Below, one piece after another: positions 16,583-24,534 of a stretch of 64,000 nucleotides of DNA. The notes under the pieces were generated by a model. It was not told the DNA's origin, did no database searches, and saw only the letters and a program-made list of their open reading frames with translations. Positions within the stretch are counted from its first letter, which is position 1. Each line of letters starts with the position of its first letter. Both the position numbers and the translations under genes were made by a program. The DNA comes from Streptomyces sp. B21-083. GTDB taxonomy: Bacteria > Actinomycetota > Actinomycetes > Streptomycetales > Streptomycetaceae. The stretch lies in NCBI RefSeq assembly GCF_036898825.1, contig NZ_JARUND010000002.1, positions 3,782,001 to 3,846,000 of the forward strand. The letters are read 5' to 3'.

Positions 16583-17290
16583 TCAGAAGCGCTGACCCCA
16601 GTTGGCGGTCGCGGAGACGCAGTCGTTCCATCCGAGCTGGGAGAGGTGGAAGTAGGTCACCCCGGCTCGGAGGTAGAGCTGGGAGCCCTGGTAGTTGGGC
16701 GTGTCCCAGACCGAGACATCCCATCGGCACCAGTTCACTGAGGAGATGATGTCGTTCCAGTTCTGTGTGTGCAGGAATCCGCGTGGAACACGGCGAAGGT
16801 CCGGCCAGGCCCGCCCGGGTCCGTTCTGCAACCAGTCTCCGCCCGCGTCCTCGTCCTCGTAGTAGTACGACAGCTCCGGAAGCGAGTCTGGGTTGCTCGT
16901 TCCGATGTCGTGAGGCGGTGCGGCGACCAGGTGATCGTTCAGCCCCTGAAGGGTCGTGAAGCTGTAGAGCACCTGGCTTCCCTTCTTGTCGACCCCAGGC
17001 GTCGAATACAGCGGTTGACCGTCGAATTCCCGTACTGTGTCCGGCTCGTTGGCCTCGCCGTCGATCACCACCATCATTTCGGGTGGCTGGTGCGGCCGCA
17101 GGGCCGCCGGGGGGCTCCCGTCGGTCGCTCCGATCATCATGACGTGATCCTCGTGCGACAGCAGGGGCGCATCGTCTGCCAGCCGGTTCACCAGCGCCTC
17201 GTACGAGTTGGCCCCGGATTCTGCGAGTACCTCACGGACCCGGGCCACCCGCTCCTCGTGACTGCCTTCTCTGCTCAGAGTACGAACCAT
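16583..17290 (-). CDS. Leaderless protein with C-terminal beta/gamma-crystallin-like domain
   Basis: 235 residues. The N-terminal 150 residues are acidic and not recognised (SYEALVNRLADDAPLLSHED, then YYYEDEDAGGDW). The last 75 residues look like a single crystallin-type Greek-key domain with two halves: NWNDIISSVNWCRWDVSVWD and NYQGSQLYLRAGVTYFHLSQ, ending LGWNDCVSATANW. The repeated WND-ISSV/WND-VSAT pattern is characteristic and often binds calcium. ATG 17290 is favoured over 17299 because AAGGAG lies 9 nt before it. There is no signal peptide. It is transcribed in the same direction as the subtilase. Function unknown. Confidence 0.75.
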   Translation of the reverse strand: MVRTLSREGSHEERVARVREVLAESGANSYEALVNRLADDAPLLSHEDHVMMIGATDGSPPAALRPHQPPEMMVVIDGEANEPDTVREFDGQPLYSTPGVDKKGSQVLYSFTTLQGLNDHLVAAPPHDIGTSNPDSLPELSYYYEDEDAGGDWLQNGPGRAWPDLRRVPRGFLHTQNWNDIISSVNWCRWDVSVWDTPNYQGSQLYLRAGVTYFHLSQLGWNDCVSATANWGQRF

Positions 17291-17319
17291 GGCCGTCATC
17301 TCCTTGTGCGCAGCGATGA

Positions 17320-17583
17320 GTTTACCTTTCTGCGACTACGACCAGATTCCTCCCGCCTCAAGAACTCCGCAACCTCACTGAAATTTTGCGGCAGAGCGAC
17401 ACTTATTCATCCAATCACCACTTGTTGACACGGCAAATAGTGAAACTGAAACCAGAATTGGACGACACCGAGAGGGAGTTACGCAGGAAATAATTCCTCT
17501 TCAACATCGATGACGAATCCGAAAAGACCTTCATAGTCACCCTGCGACTGCCCACCGACCAGCCGTCACACCACGTGAATTGA
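17320..17583 (+). pseudogene. Low-GC decayed ORF with an in-frame TAA
   Basis: After TGA 17317-17319 one frame reads LPPQELRNLTEILRQS, NHHLLTRQIVKLKPELDDTE, RELRRK, then TAA 17491-17493, then FLFNIDDESEKTFIVTLRLP and TDQPSHHVN before TGA 17581. The peptide is protein-like and amphipathic on both sides of the stop. The DNA is markedly richer in A/T than the neighbours. There is no start codon with a Shine-Dalgarno. It is probably the wreck of a horizontally acquired gene. The remaining gap to 17865 shows nothing clear. Confidence 0.35.
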
Positions 17584-17865
17584 CCGGTCAACCAGGGGCG
17601 CTGTGTCATTCGCCGTCGCCAGCCGCCCGGTTGACATCGCCGCGAACGCGACGCCTACTGGAACAAGAGGCTCCACAAGACGGCAAACGAAACAGCCCTG
17701 AGGTGTCTCGCTGGTGCGACAAATTCTTCCGGCAGCCACCTTGTGGGCGCCGACTGCTCATCTGACGGTACGACAGCCCCCCTGACACGCAGTCAGCCCG
17801 TTGCCTGACCTTGGGCGAAGTAAGAAGCCATGAGCAGGAAAGCATGAGGAAAGAAGGAGAGCCCG

Positions 17866-18174
17866 ATGACAGTCGATTCCAGAGGCAACTGGGCGGCACA
17901 CCAGACCAACGGCGCCACGGTGCATATGAACCTGGACCAGGACAAGGCCGGAAACGTATCGGGGGACGCCTTCGTCAACGGCACTCACGGCGGCTGCCAG
18001 GGGTTCGTCCGAGGCGACGACTTTCTGGTCACCATCGAGTGGGACAACGGCCCGAAGGGGCGGTACACCGGCCATCTCGGCCTCGACTTGCGACTCTCGG
18101 GCGAAACCGTAGACATCAACAACCCGGGAAGCACGGCTACTTGGTTCTCAGACCCCTTGCCAATGATGGTGTGA
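17866..18174 (+). CDS. Small beta-rich protein of unknown function, 102 aa
   Basis: ATG 17866 follows AAGGAG at good spacing. The sequence has alternating polar/hydrophobic strands with conserved-looking glycines and tryptophans (GNWAAHQTNGATVHMNL, DDFLVTIEWDNGPKGRYTGH, STATWFSD), suggesting a small beta barrel. There is one cysteine and no signal peptide. It is the third leaderless non-enzymatic-looking product in this accessory patch. I do not recognise the family; a lectin- or avidin-like role is only a guess. Confidence 0.6.
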   Translation: MTVDSRGNWAAHQTNGATVHMNLDQDKAGNVSGDAFVNGTHGGCQGFVRGDDFLVTIEWDNGPKGRYTGHLGLDLRLSGETVDINNPGSTATWFSDPLPMMV

Positions 18175-18368
18175 GAATCCGGTGCTCCATCGGCGGCAAT
18201 GAAGCCGTGGCGAGCTCATCGAGGCTGAGGCATGACGCGGGGTCAGTGGACTGTTCAGCGGCGAGACTCTTCACCAGCGGCCGGCCGTTCGCGCCGCCCG
18301 GGTGACCGCGTCGTACCAGTTCACAAAGGCGAGGGTCGAACCGGCGGAAGCCGCCGCTCCATGGCAGG

Positions 18369-18400
18369 AAAGGGCCCCTCGCAGTCGCGAGGGGCTCTTT
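18369..18400. terminator. Bidirectional terminator
   Basis: AAAGGGCCCCTCGC and GCGAGGGGCTCTTT pair over 14 bp with one mismatch around an AGTC loop and end in CTCTTTCTC. It lies at the end of the convergent acyl-CoA synthetase gene. The stretch 18175-18368 before it holds no gene I can support. Confidence 0.8.
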
Positions 18401-18402
18401 CT

Positions 18403-20094
18403 CTATCTGCTCAGCAGCTCCTCGCGTCCCCGTTCCCGGTACCGGGTCAGTAGTTCTGTCACGTCGTCGTTCGTCAGGATGCGGTACGTCTGTTCGTTCG
18501 GGGGGCGCCACCAGACCGGGTCCGGGCAGCGGAAGCCCTCGTGTCTGAGGGCAGCCCGGTGGATCTTGTTGGTCGCGGTGACCGGCATGCGGTGCACGAC
18601 GCGTACGAAGCGGGGAGCCATCTTCGTGCCCAGGTCGGGCTGGGCGGCCAGGAAGGCGGAGAAGGTGGCCGGGTCGAAGGTGCCGGCCAGGGTTGCCATG
18701 ACCTGGTCGCCGGCCACCGGATCCGGCACCGCGTACACGGCGACGGCCACCGCCCCCTCGTACCGGGCGACGATGTTCTCGATCGTCGCGGCGGCCAGGT
18801 TCTCGCTGTCGACGCGCAGCCGGTCGTCCGCGCGGCCCGCGAAGTAGAGGAAGCCGTCCGGGTCCCGGTAGAAGAGGTCGCCCGTCCAGTACCAGCCTCC
18901 CCCAGTCTCGGCTTCGCTCGACCGGGGGGACCCCCATCTGCGGCGGGCCGACTCCGCCTCCGGGTTGCGCCAGTAGCCCTCGAAGGGGTTCGGGCCCCGG
19001 TTCACCAACTCCCCTATCGCAACGGTGCCGTTGAGCAGCCGGCCCGAGGCGTCCAGGGTGGCCGGCGGACACTCGGCACCGGTCGCCGGGTCGACCACCG
19101 CGAGATCGTCGGACGGTGCCGCCCGGCCGACGGCGTTGGCCGGGGTCCCCGGCGTCCACCGCACCGCCGCCCCGCCCTCGGAGGACCCGTATCCCTCGAC
19201 CAGCCGTACTCCGAACCGGCGTTGGAAGGCCGCCGCGTCCACCGCCCCCGCCTCCGTGCCGAAGCCCAGGCGCAGGGGATTGTCCCGGTCGTCCGGCCGG
19301 GCGGGGGTCGCCAGCAGGTACTGGACCGCCCGGCCCACGTACGTGAAGTAGGTCGCCCCGTAGCGGCGTACGTCCGTCAGGAAGCCGGAGGCCGAGAAGC
19401 GGGAGCGCAGCGCGACCCCGGCGCCCGCCGCCAGGGCCGGGGCCCAGTCCGCGATCACCGCGTTGCCGTGGAACATCGGCATACAGACGTAGTGCACGTC
19501 GTCCGGGCGCACCCCGAAGGTGTCGGCCAGCGTCCGCCCGGCGGCGGCGAGTCTGCCCTGGGTGCAGATCGCGGCCTTGGGGGCGCCGGTCGAGCCCGAG
19601 GTGAAGTAGAGGAGGAGGCGGTCGGCGGGCGTGGCGCGGGAGGGGTCCGGCGCCGCGCCCGCGTAGGGGGCCAGCAGCGCCTCGTACTCCTCCGAGTCGG
19701 TCAACAGAAGGCGCAGGCCGGGGAGTTCGAGGTCGGCGAGGAGGGGGAGGTGGGTGCGCGCGGTGATGAGCACCGGGCACTCGGTGTGCAGGATGTCCCG
19801 GGCCAGTTCGGGGCCTCGCCGGGTGGGGTTGATGCCTGCGACGGCGGCGCCGGCGAGGGCCGCCGCGCTCAACCACAGGGGGTATTCAGGGGTGTTGTCG
19901 AGCAGGACGCCCACATGCGGCTCGGCGCCCGGCGGCAGCAGCTCCGTCAGGAGTGCGGCTCTGGCCGCCGCGCCCCCGGCCACCTCGTGATGCGTGAGCG
20001 TCCGGTCCTCGCACCACAGCCCCGGCCGGTGGTCGCCCCACCGTGCCGCCACGAGTTCCGCGACCGTGAGCCCGGTCGGCCCGGCGGGCTCCAT
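18403..20094 (-). CDS. Fatty acid/acyl-CoA synthetase (AMP-binding, FadD/FATP-like)
   Basis: ANL-family adenylating enzyme of 563 residues that activates a fatty acid or other carboxylate. Motifs: P-loop YFTSGSTGAPKA, FHGNAV, VEGYGSSEGG, YWTGDLFYRDPDG, RADDRLRVDSENLAAATIEN and the C-terminal lysine region ATNKIHRAAL. I chose ATG 20094 (MEPAGPTGL) because AAGGAG/AAGGA lies just upstream; ATG 20121 is the longer alternative with no clear ribosome site. Before the conserved GWYWTGD there is an extra stretch RWGSPRSSEAETGG, coded by a palindromic dispersed repeat (18896-18936). A TGACG-TAC-CGTCA operator lies upstream. Confidence 0.87.
   Translation of the reverse strand: MEPAGPTGLTVAELVAARWGDHRPGLWCEDRTLTHHEVAGGAAARAALLTELLPPGAEPHVGVLLDNTPEYPLWLSAAALAGAAVAGINPTRRGPELARDILHTECPVLITARTHLPLLADLELPGLRLLLTDSEEYEALLAPYAGAAPDPSRATPADRLLLYFTSGSTGAPKAAICTQGRLAAAGRTLADTFGVRPDDVHYVCMPMFHGNAVIADWAPALAAGAGVALRSRFSASGFLTDVRRYGATYFTYVGRAVQYLLATPARPDDRDNPLRLGFGTEAGAVDAAAFQRRFGVRLVEGYGSSEGGAAVRWTPGTPANAVGRAAPSDDLAVVDPATGAECPPATLDASGRLLNGTVAIGELVNRGPNPFEGYWRNPEAESARRRWGSPRSSEAETGGGWYWTGDLFYRDPDGFLYFAGRADDRLRVDSENLAAATIENIVARYEGAVAVAVYAVPDPVAGDQVMATLAGTFDPATFSAFLAAQPDLGTKMAPRFVRVVHRMPVTATNKIHRAALRHEGFRCPDPVWWRPPNEQTYRILTNDDVTELLTRYRERGREELLSR
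18896..18936. repeat. Palindromic dispersed repeat inserted in frame in the synthetase gene
   Basis: The 41-bp element begins CCTCCCCCAG and ends CCGGGGGGACCCCCAT, with TCTCGGCTTCGCTCGA between. This C/G-flanked palindromic element is, from memory, common between Streptomyces genes. Here it sits inside a coding region, keeps the frame and adds about 13 residues just before the YWTGD motif. Confidence 0.7.
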
Positions 20095-20137
20095 GGATTC
20101 CTTGAGCTCCTTGAACTCCATGAGCCCGCACAGTAGT

Positions 20138-20150
20138 TGACGTACCGTCA
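20138..20150. promoter_or_regulatory. Putative TetR-type operator upstream of the synthetase
   Basis: TGACG-TAC-CGTCA is an inverted repeat with 5-bp arms and a 3-bp centre, 44 bp upstream of the chosen start. Sites of this form precede many actinobacterial acyl-CoA metabolism genes under TetR-family repressors. No such regulator is encoded nearby. Confidence 0.5.
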
Positions 20151-20161
20151 GATGTGGAGAC

Positions 20162-20710
20162 TCACGGCGAGTCGGTGCTCACGTCCCAGCCCTCGGGGAA
20201 CCCGTCGCCCGTGGGGGTGTCGGTGCTGCTGTAGCCGCTGTCACCGCCGAAGAACATGTCGCCGACCGGTTCGAAGATCTGGCTGTAGGTCACCATGAAC
20301 CCGACGCAGAACACCACGATCACGCCGAGGAACCCGAGGATGCCGGTCAGGGCCAGCCCGTGCCGGACCGGGCTCGGGCGGTGGGCCGTGGCGTTGATCT
20401 GCTCGCCCTCGCTGTAGAAGACGGTGACGAAGTCGCCCTCGATGACCGTGCCCGGGCCGTGCGGCTCGTCGAAGCGGACGGTGCGGCCGTCGCGCGCGAC
20501 GAACTCGTAGACATGGTGCAGCGTCGTGTGCACGGAGCTGTCGCCGGAGCCGCCGCTCGTGGTCGTGTACGTCCGCAGGCAGCGCGCCTCCGCCGTCAGG
20601 CCGCTTTTCCAGGCGCGGCGCATCCGCAGCACCCGGCGGATCACGATCGTCGCCATCACGACGGCCAGCGCGATCATGAGCGTCGGCACCCCGTAGAACA
20701 TGATGTCCAT
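20162..20710 (-). CDS. DUF3592-type membrane protein
   Basis: 182 residues from ATG 20710, which follows GGGGGA; an upstream ATG (20761) lacks one. Two membrane segments (VPTLMIALAVVMATIVIRRV at the start and LTGILGFLGVIVVFCVGFMV near 135) flank a soluble domain with the pattern EARCLRTYTT...YEFVARDGRTVRF...GDFVTVFYSEGEQINA, typical of DUF3592. Function unknown. It lies just upstream of the synthetase on the same strand. Confidence 0.8.
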   Translation of the reverse strand: MDIMFYGVPTLMIALAVVMATIVIRRVLRMRRAWKSGLTAEARCLRTYTTTSGGSGDSSVHTTLHHVYEFVARDGRTVRFDEPHGPGTVIEGDFVTVFYSEGEQINATAHRPSPVRHGLALTGILGFLGVIVVFCVGFMVTYSQIFEPVGDMFFGGDSGYSSTDTPTGDGFPEGWDVSTDSP

Positions 20711-20823
20711 GGCGGTTCCCCCGGTATCTCGTTCGGTACGGTTCCCCGTACGCCGCCTCACCTGGTCCTGGGGGCGTACGGGGAACGTACCCGTGGGGGG
20801 TCGCGGATTTACTCAAGGAATGC

Positions 20824-21429
20824 TCAGAACCTGACGTCCGAGCAGGCGTAGAACGCGTTGGCCGTGTCCGCGATCGTCCACACGGCGACGATCACCTGCC
20901 GGCCGCTGAGCCCGGACGGCAGGGTGCCCGTGTGAGAGAGCGTGGCCGGCGGGCGCCGGCCGTTGTAGGGGACCGTGAGGAACGGGGTGAGGTTGAGGTC
21001 CGAACGGGTGAGGGCGTGGTTCTGGTTCCAGCCCGGCTTCGTGACGTAGTACTTGAAGTCGGTAGTGGCGTGCATTGCGGTGAACTGCCATCGGAACGTG
21101 TAACTCTGACCACCCGTCACCGCCGTCGCCGGCCAGGTGCCGCCGGACGGGGTCTTCGGCTGGTCGAGCGAGCCGAAGTTTCCGTGGTTCGCCGAGCAGA
21201 TCTGGCCGTCGGCAGGTCCGGCGGCCGGGAAGCCCTTGGGGCCCTCGACGCTCTGCGGCTCCCACTGGATGTCACCGCAGCCCGTCACGGTGCCGTTCTG
21301 GCAGAGCTTCTGCCTGCTGATGGGAAGGTCGGTGTAACCGTGGCCGCTGGCGCCTCCGGCGGTGAGGACGAGGGCGCCGGTGGTGGCCAGGCCGACCACC
21401 GACGCGTACCACTTGGTCTTCTCGCGCAT
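20824..21429 (-). CDS. Secreted AA10 lytic polysaccharide monooxygenase (chitin-binding type)
   Basis: 201 residues with a signal peptide ending ASG before His30. The mature N-terminal His30 and His120 (QFTAMHATTD) form the copper histidine brace. Other AA10 features: GYTDLPISRQKLCQNG, CGDIQWEPQSVEGPKGFP, DGQICSANHGNFGSLDQP and the last strand VAVWTIADTANAFYACSDV. It oxidatively cleaves chitin or cellulose outside the cell. The length equals that of small single-domain CHB-type proteins. AGGAG precedes ATG 21429. It lies upstream of the SPFH and NlpC genes of the cslA region, where an LPMO has been tied to tip-glycan remodelling. Two DasR-type sites lie upstream. Confidence 0.92.
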   Translation of the reverse strand: MREKTKWYASVVGLATTGALVLTAGGASGHGYTDLPISRQKLCQNGTVTGCGDIQWEPQSVEGPKGFPAAGPADGQICSANHGNFGSLDQPKTPSGGTWPATAVTGGQSYTFRWQFTAMHATTDFKYYVTKPGWNQNHALTRSDLNLTPFLTVPYNGRRPPATLSHTGTLPSGLSGRQVIVAVWTIADTANAFYACSDVRF

Positions 21430-21472
21430 GCTGCCGCTCCTGCTGAACGTGGGGGAGGTTCAAGTGAGCCTT

Positions 21473-21488
21473 GCAGGTCTAGACCAAG
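21473..21488. promoter_or_regulatory. DasR responsive element (dre) upstream of the LPMO
   Basis: GCAGGTCTAGACCAAG contains the perfect palindrome GGTCTAGACC and matches the dre core TGGTCTAGACCA except for one base. DasR is the GlcNAc-responsive GntR repressor of chitin genes, so LPMO expression should follow amino-sugar supply. It sits 44 bp upstream of the start. Confidence 0.75.
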
Positions 21489-21515
21489 TCCCAGATTATT
21501 ACCGGCCCATGAGCA

Positions 21516-21528
21516 TGTCCAGACCAAT
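21516..21528. promoter_or_regulatory. Second, weaker dre-like site
   Basis: TGTCCAGACCAAT (reverse ATTGGTCTGGACA) keeps TGGTCT.GAC and lies 41 bp from the first site, touching the end of the SPFH gene. It may give cooperative DasR binding. Confidence 0.45.
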
Positions 21529-22655
21529 CACGCCCCCGGCTCGCTCCGCCCCGCGCAGAACGCGACCGTCAGGTCCTTCACCAGCGCCTTGCGTTCGTAG
21601 TCGTCCAGTTCGACCAGGCCGCGCAGCGTCAGCCGGGTCACCGTGTCCTCCACCGAGTCGACCACCGAGTTGAGCGCGGCGGCCCGGTGCTGGGCGTCCA
21701 GGGCGGCGATGCGGCGGCGGGTCATCGCGGCGGCGACCTCGGGGGCGTACTCCACCCGGACCGGCAGTACCGAGAAAACTTCCAGGCCGACCGGCGCCGT
21801 GTCCGCCGCGACCGCCCGGGTCAGCGCCTCCCCCGCCGTCTCCATCGCCCGCCGTCCCGCACCCGGCATCTCCACCGGCACCCGGACGAGCGCCGCCTCG
21901 ACGCACTCGCGCAGGTAGGTCTCATGGTCCTCGACGCCGAGCGTGGCCCGCGCGGTGTCCCGCACCCGCCACACCACGAGCACGACGACCCGCAGCGCGA
22001 CCCCGTTCGCGTCGGCCGCCGGCATCGGCTCGCCGCGCCAGTGCCGCAGCCGTACGTCGACCCGGGCGCGCAGCAGCAGCGGGTTGACCCACAGCAGCCC
22101 GGTGCGCCGGACGGTCCCCCGGTAGCGGCCGAACAGGCCGAGCACCCAGGCCCGCCCGGTCCGCCCGCGCGCCAGCCCGCCGAACCCGAACAGCCCCAGG
22201 GCGCCCGCACCGGCGAACGCCGCCCACTGGGCCGGACCGAGACCGGCGCCCGCGTACGTCAGTGGCAGTCGCAGCGCCTCCACCGCGACGGGCGGCAGCA
22301 CACCCGCCCACCAGGAGGTGAGCACGCCCCCCGCCAGCCCGCCCGCACCGGCGAGCACGCCCACCGCGCCCGGCAGCACCCGCGCCGGGCGCTCCACCAG
22401 GTCGGGGTCGACCGTCGGCACCGCCGGGCGCGGCGCCGCCGGGGCGGGCCTGCGGATGCGTGGCTGCTCGCCCGTACCCTGTCTGCGCCCCACGACGGCC
22501 GGCCTCAGCGGTACCGACACCGGGTCGGGTTCGTCACGGAACAGCAGGTGGACGGGGATCTCGGTGGTCGCCTCGTTCTGGATGAGCCGGGCGGGCCTGG
22601 GCCCGCTGTCCGGGGGTCCGTCGGGCTCCGGTGTGTGTTCGGTGGTCGTACTCAT
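21528..22655 (-). CDS. SPFH/Band-7 domain membrane protein
   Basis: 375 residues. 1-95: charged Pro-rich cytoplasmic region. About 95-165: two or three hydrophobic segments (LPGAVGVLAGAGGLAGGVLT and AAFAGAGALGLFGFGG). About 170-360: SPFH domain (GLLWVNPLLLRARVDVRLRH, VALRVVVLVVWRVRDTARAT, YLRECVEAALVRVP and GLEVFSVLPVRVEYAPEVAA). Such proteins organise membrane microdomains. It lies between the LPMO and the NlpC/P60 gene near cslA, so a scaffold role for tip wall/glycan machinery is possible. ATG 22655 follows GGAGG. Confidence 0.85.
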   Translation of the reverse strand: MSTTTEHTPEPDGPPDSGPRPARLIQNEATTEIPVHLLFRDEPDPVSVPLRPAVVGRRQGTGEQPRIRRPAPAAPRPAVPTVDPDLVERPARVLPGAVGVLAGAGGLAGGVLTSWWAGVLPPVAVEALRLPLTYAGAGLGPAQWAAFAGAGALGLFGFGGLARGRTGRAWVLGLFGRYRGTVRRTGLLWVNPLLLRARVDVRLRHWRGEPMPAADANGVALRVVVLVVWRVRDTARATLGVEDHETYLRECVEAALVRVPVEMPGAGRRAMETAGEALTRAVAADTAPVGLEVFSVLPVRVEYAPEVAAAMTRRRIAALDAQHRAAALNSVVDSVEDTVTRLTLRGLVELDDYERKALVKDLTVAFCAGRSEPGA

Positions 22656-22794
22656 TTGTGCCTCCAGCCTCCGCGCCAGATGCGTTCATGACCGCTGTGT
22701 TCGCCACTGCGTGCTGCGTTCGTGCCTGCGTGTTCCGGTACGACGGTGGTTCGGCGGTGGTTGGACGGTGGTTACCGGCCAACCCTCGTGTGGG

Positions 22795-24252
22795 TCACCA
22801 GGAGAAGAGGCGGCGCCAGGTCTCCGGGCCCGGGTAGCCGTCGGCTGCGCCGCCCCGCCAGCCCTGGGCACGCTGGAAGGCCTCCACCGCGCGGCGGTCC
22901 GCCTCGTTCCAGCGGGCGTCGGGCCGGGTCGTGTAGTACCGGCCGAATCCTTTCTTCACCAGCTGCTTTCCGAGCAGGGTGATGTGCGGGCTGCTGGAGC
23001 CGGGCCGGAACAGTCCCCGCCCGGGGAACTCGGGGACCACTTTCCCGGCGGAGGGCGGACCGGCCGCGCCGGGAACCTCCTCGGGGCCTGTTCCGGGCGT
23101 GGTGCCGGGCACGGTGCCGGGGTCCGGCCCGGTGGGCGGTCCGCTCGGCGGGGCCCCGATGTCGCTGCCCGTTCCGCTCACCAGCAGGGCCCAGGTGCGC
23201 GGCCCCGGCAGTCCGTCCGCCGCCGAGCCCTGCCAGCCCTGGGCCTGCTGGAACGCCCGGGTCGCCCTGCCGTCCGCGGCCGACCAGCGCGGGCCGGGAC
23301 CCGAGGTGTAGTAGCGGGCGCCGCCGCGCGCCACGAGCATCCGGCCGAGCTGGGTGACGTACCTGTTGTCGGCGCCGGGACCGAAGTACGTCCGCCCCGG
23401 GAAGCGGGCCGCGTCCGGGGAGCCGCCGGGCGCCGCTCCCCCACCGCCGTCCGGATCGCCCGTACCGCCCGTACCGCCCGGGTCGTCGGTGCCGCCCGGG
23501 TCCGAGATGCCGCCCGTGTTCGCGGCGAGGCCCTTGTAGCGGTAGGCCTGATAGCGGTCCGAGTGGCTCCAGTACGCGTACGGGGTGGCCTGCCTGCGGG
23601 CGTACGGGCGGGTCTCCTCGTAGGCGGTGTAATAGGTGTGCGTGTAGTCCGTCCAGCCGCCGAAAATGACGACGTGCGAGCCCTTCTCCGGGTCTGACGG
23701 ATTGTGGAACAGGAGAATGTCGCCGGGTTGCAGATCCTCCTTGGGAATGCGTACGCCGTACTTGTCGAGGCTGCCCGTCCATTCGTTGCCTGCGAGGTTC
23801 CAGGCCATGGAGACGAAGCCCGAGCAGTCCTGCCGGTAACCGTCTCCCCAATAGGTGCTCATGCTGTACGGGACCCGCGCGGCGACCCAGGTCCTGGCCC
23901 GGTTGATGATCTCCGACCTGGTGGTCGCCCGGAGCTTTCCCGCGGCCGGTTTTCCGGGTGGGCCGTGCAGCGGGGCCTTGCCGCCCTGCGGGGTGTCGGG
24001 CTCGTCACCTGCGGGTACGCCCGGGAGGTGCGGGGCGTGCGGGGCGGCTGCGGCCGGGAGGGCGTACCCGGCGCCCAGCACCGTCGAGGCCGTCGCGGCG
24101 ACGACGAGGGTCCGGCGGACCGCCGTACGGGCGGGTCCGGGGCCCGTTCCCGACACCGGTCCGGAATACGGTGCGGACCGGCGCCGGTGAACACATCCGG
24201 GGCATTCGCAGTCGCTCGCGGGATCGAATTCCTCGAATACCGGAGTCGCCAT
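22795..24252 (-). CDS. Secreted NlpC/P60 hydrolase with two peptidoglycan-binding-like modules
   Basis: 485 residues from ATG 24252 (GAGGGG upstream; 24300 is a worse alternative). The N-terminus has a Cys pair (CECPGC) ahead of the membrane/signal segment TLVVAATASTVLGAGYALPA. The NlpC/P60 domain has catalytic Cys in GYRQDCSGFVSMAWNL and His in KGSHVVIFGGW. Two repeated modules follow (PGRTYFGPGADNRYVTQLGR with QQAQGWQGSAADGLPGPRTW, and the related GRGLFRPGSSSPHITLLGKQ with QRAQGWRGGAADGYPGPETW), separated by a Pro/Gly linker. It probably cuts peptide bridges of the wall to let tip glycan through. It is upstream of the divergent tRNA-Lys. Confidence 0.88.
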   Translation of the reverse strand: MATPVFEEFDPASDCECPGCVHRRRSAPYSGPVSGTGPGPARTAVRRTLVVAATASTVLGAGYALPAAAAPHAPHLPGVPAGDEPDTPQGGKAPLHGPPGKPAAGKLRATTRSEIINRARTWVAARVPYSMSTYWGDGYRQDCSGFVSMAWNLAGNEWTGSLDKYGVRIPKEDLQPGDILLFHNPSDPEKGSHVVIFGGWTDYTHTYYTAYEETRPYARRQATPYAYWSHSDRYQAYRYKGLAANTGGISDPGGTDDPGGTGGTGDPDGGGGAAPGGSPDAARFPGRTYFGPGADNRYVTQLGRMLVARGGARYYTSGPGPRWSAADGRATRAFQQAQGWQGSAADGLPGPRTWALLVSGTGSDIGAPPSGPPTGPDPGTVPGTTPGTGPEEVPGAAGPPSAGKVVPEFPGRGLFRPGSSSPHITLLGKQLVKKGFGRYYTTRPDARWNEADRRAVEAFQRAQGWRGGAADGYPGPETWRRLFSW

Positions 24253-24422
24253 ACGATTCCCCTCACGTCCCAGGCGATGACTTGCGCGCTTCTGCACCAT
24301 CGCAGTTTCTCAACTGTCGCCCGCTGTCGCATGTTGACGGTCCGAATGATGTACACGTCCGCCGCGCGCCTCGGCGGTCCGGACCACTCACCGGGGTCGG
24401 GTAGAGTTGTCGACGTCACCGC

Positions 24423-24496
24423 GCGCCGCTAGCTCAGTTGGTTAGAGCAGCTGACTCTTAATCAGCGGGTCCGGGGTTCGAGTCCCTGGCGGCGCA
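24423..24496 (+). tRNA. tRNA-Lys (CUU), copy 3
   Basis: 74 nt, identical to the other two copies. It shares with copy 1 an upstream CGACGTCA element that begins about 10-14 nt before the acceptor stem, preceded by a TAGAGT/TAAGGT-like -10 hexamer. Confidence 0.97.
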
Positions 24497-24508
24497 CAGA
24501 CAGACGGC

Positions 24509-24534
24509 AGGCCCTCCGCTGACGCGGGGGGCCT
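24509..24534 (+). terminator. Terminator of tRNA-Lys copy 3
   Basis: AGGCCCTCCGC pairs with GCGGGGGGCCT across a TGAC loop, 12 nt after the tRNA. Confidence 0.75.

Noticed and set aside
18175..18368. Possible coding remnant on the minus strand (DPASCLSLDELATASLPPM)
   Set aside because: The peptide looks protein-like over a short span only and I cannot assign it to a family or define ends.
24253..24422. Possible c-di-AMP (ydaO-type) riboswitch before the NlpC/P60 gene
   Set aside because: Such switches occur before wall-hydrolase genes in Streptomyces, but I could not find the conserved core here.
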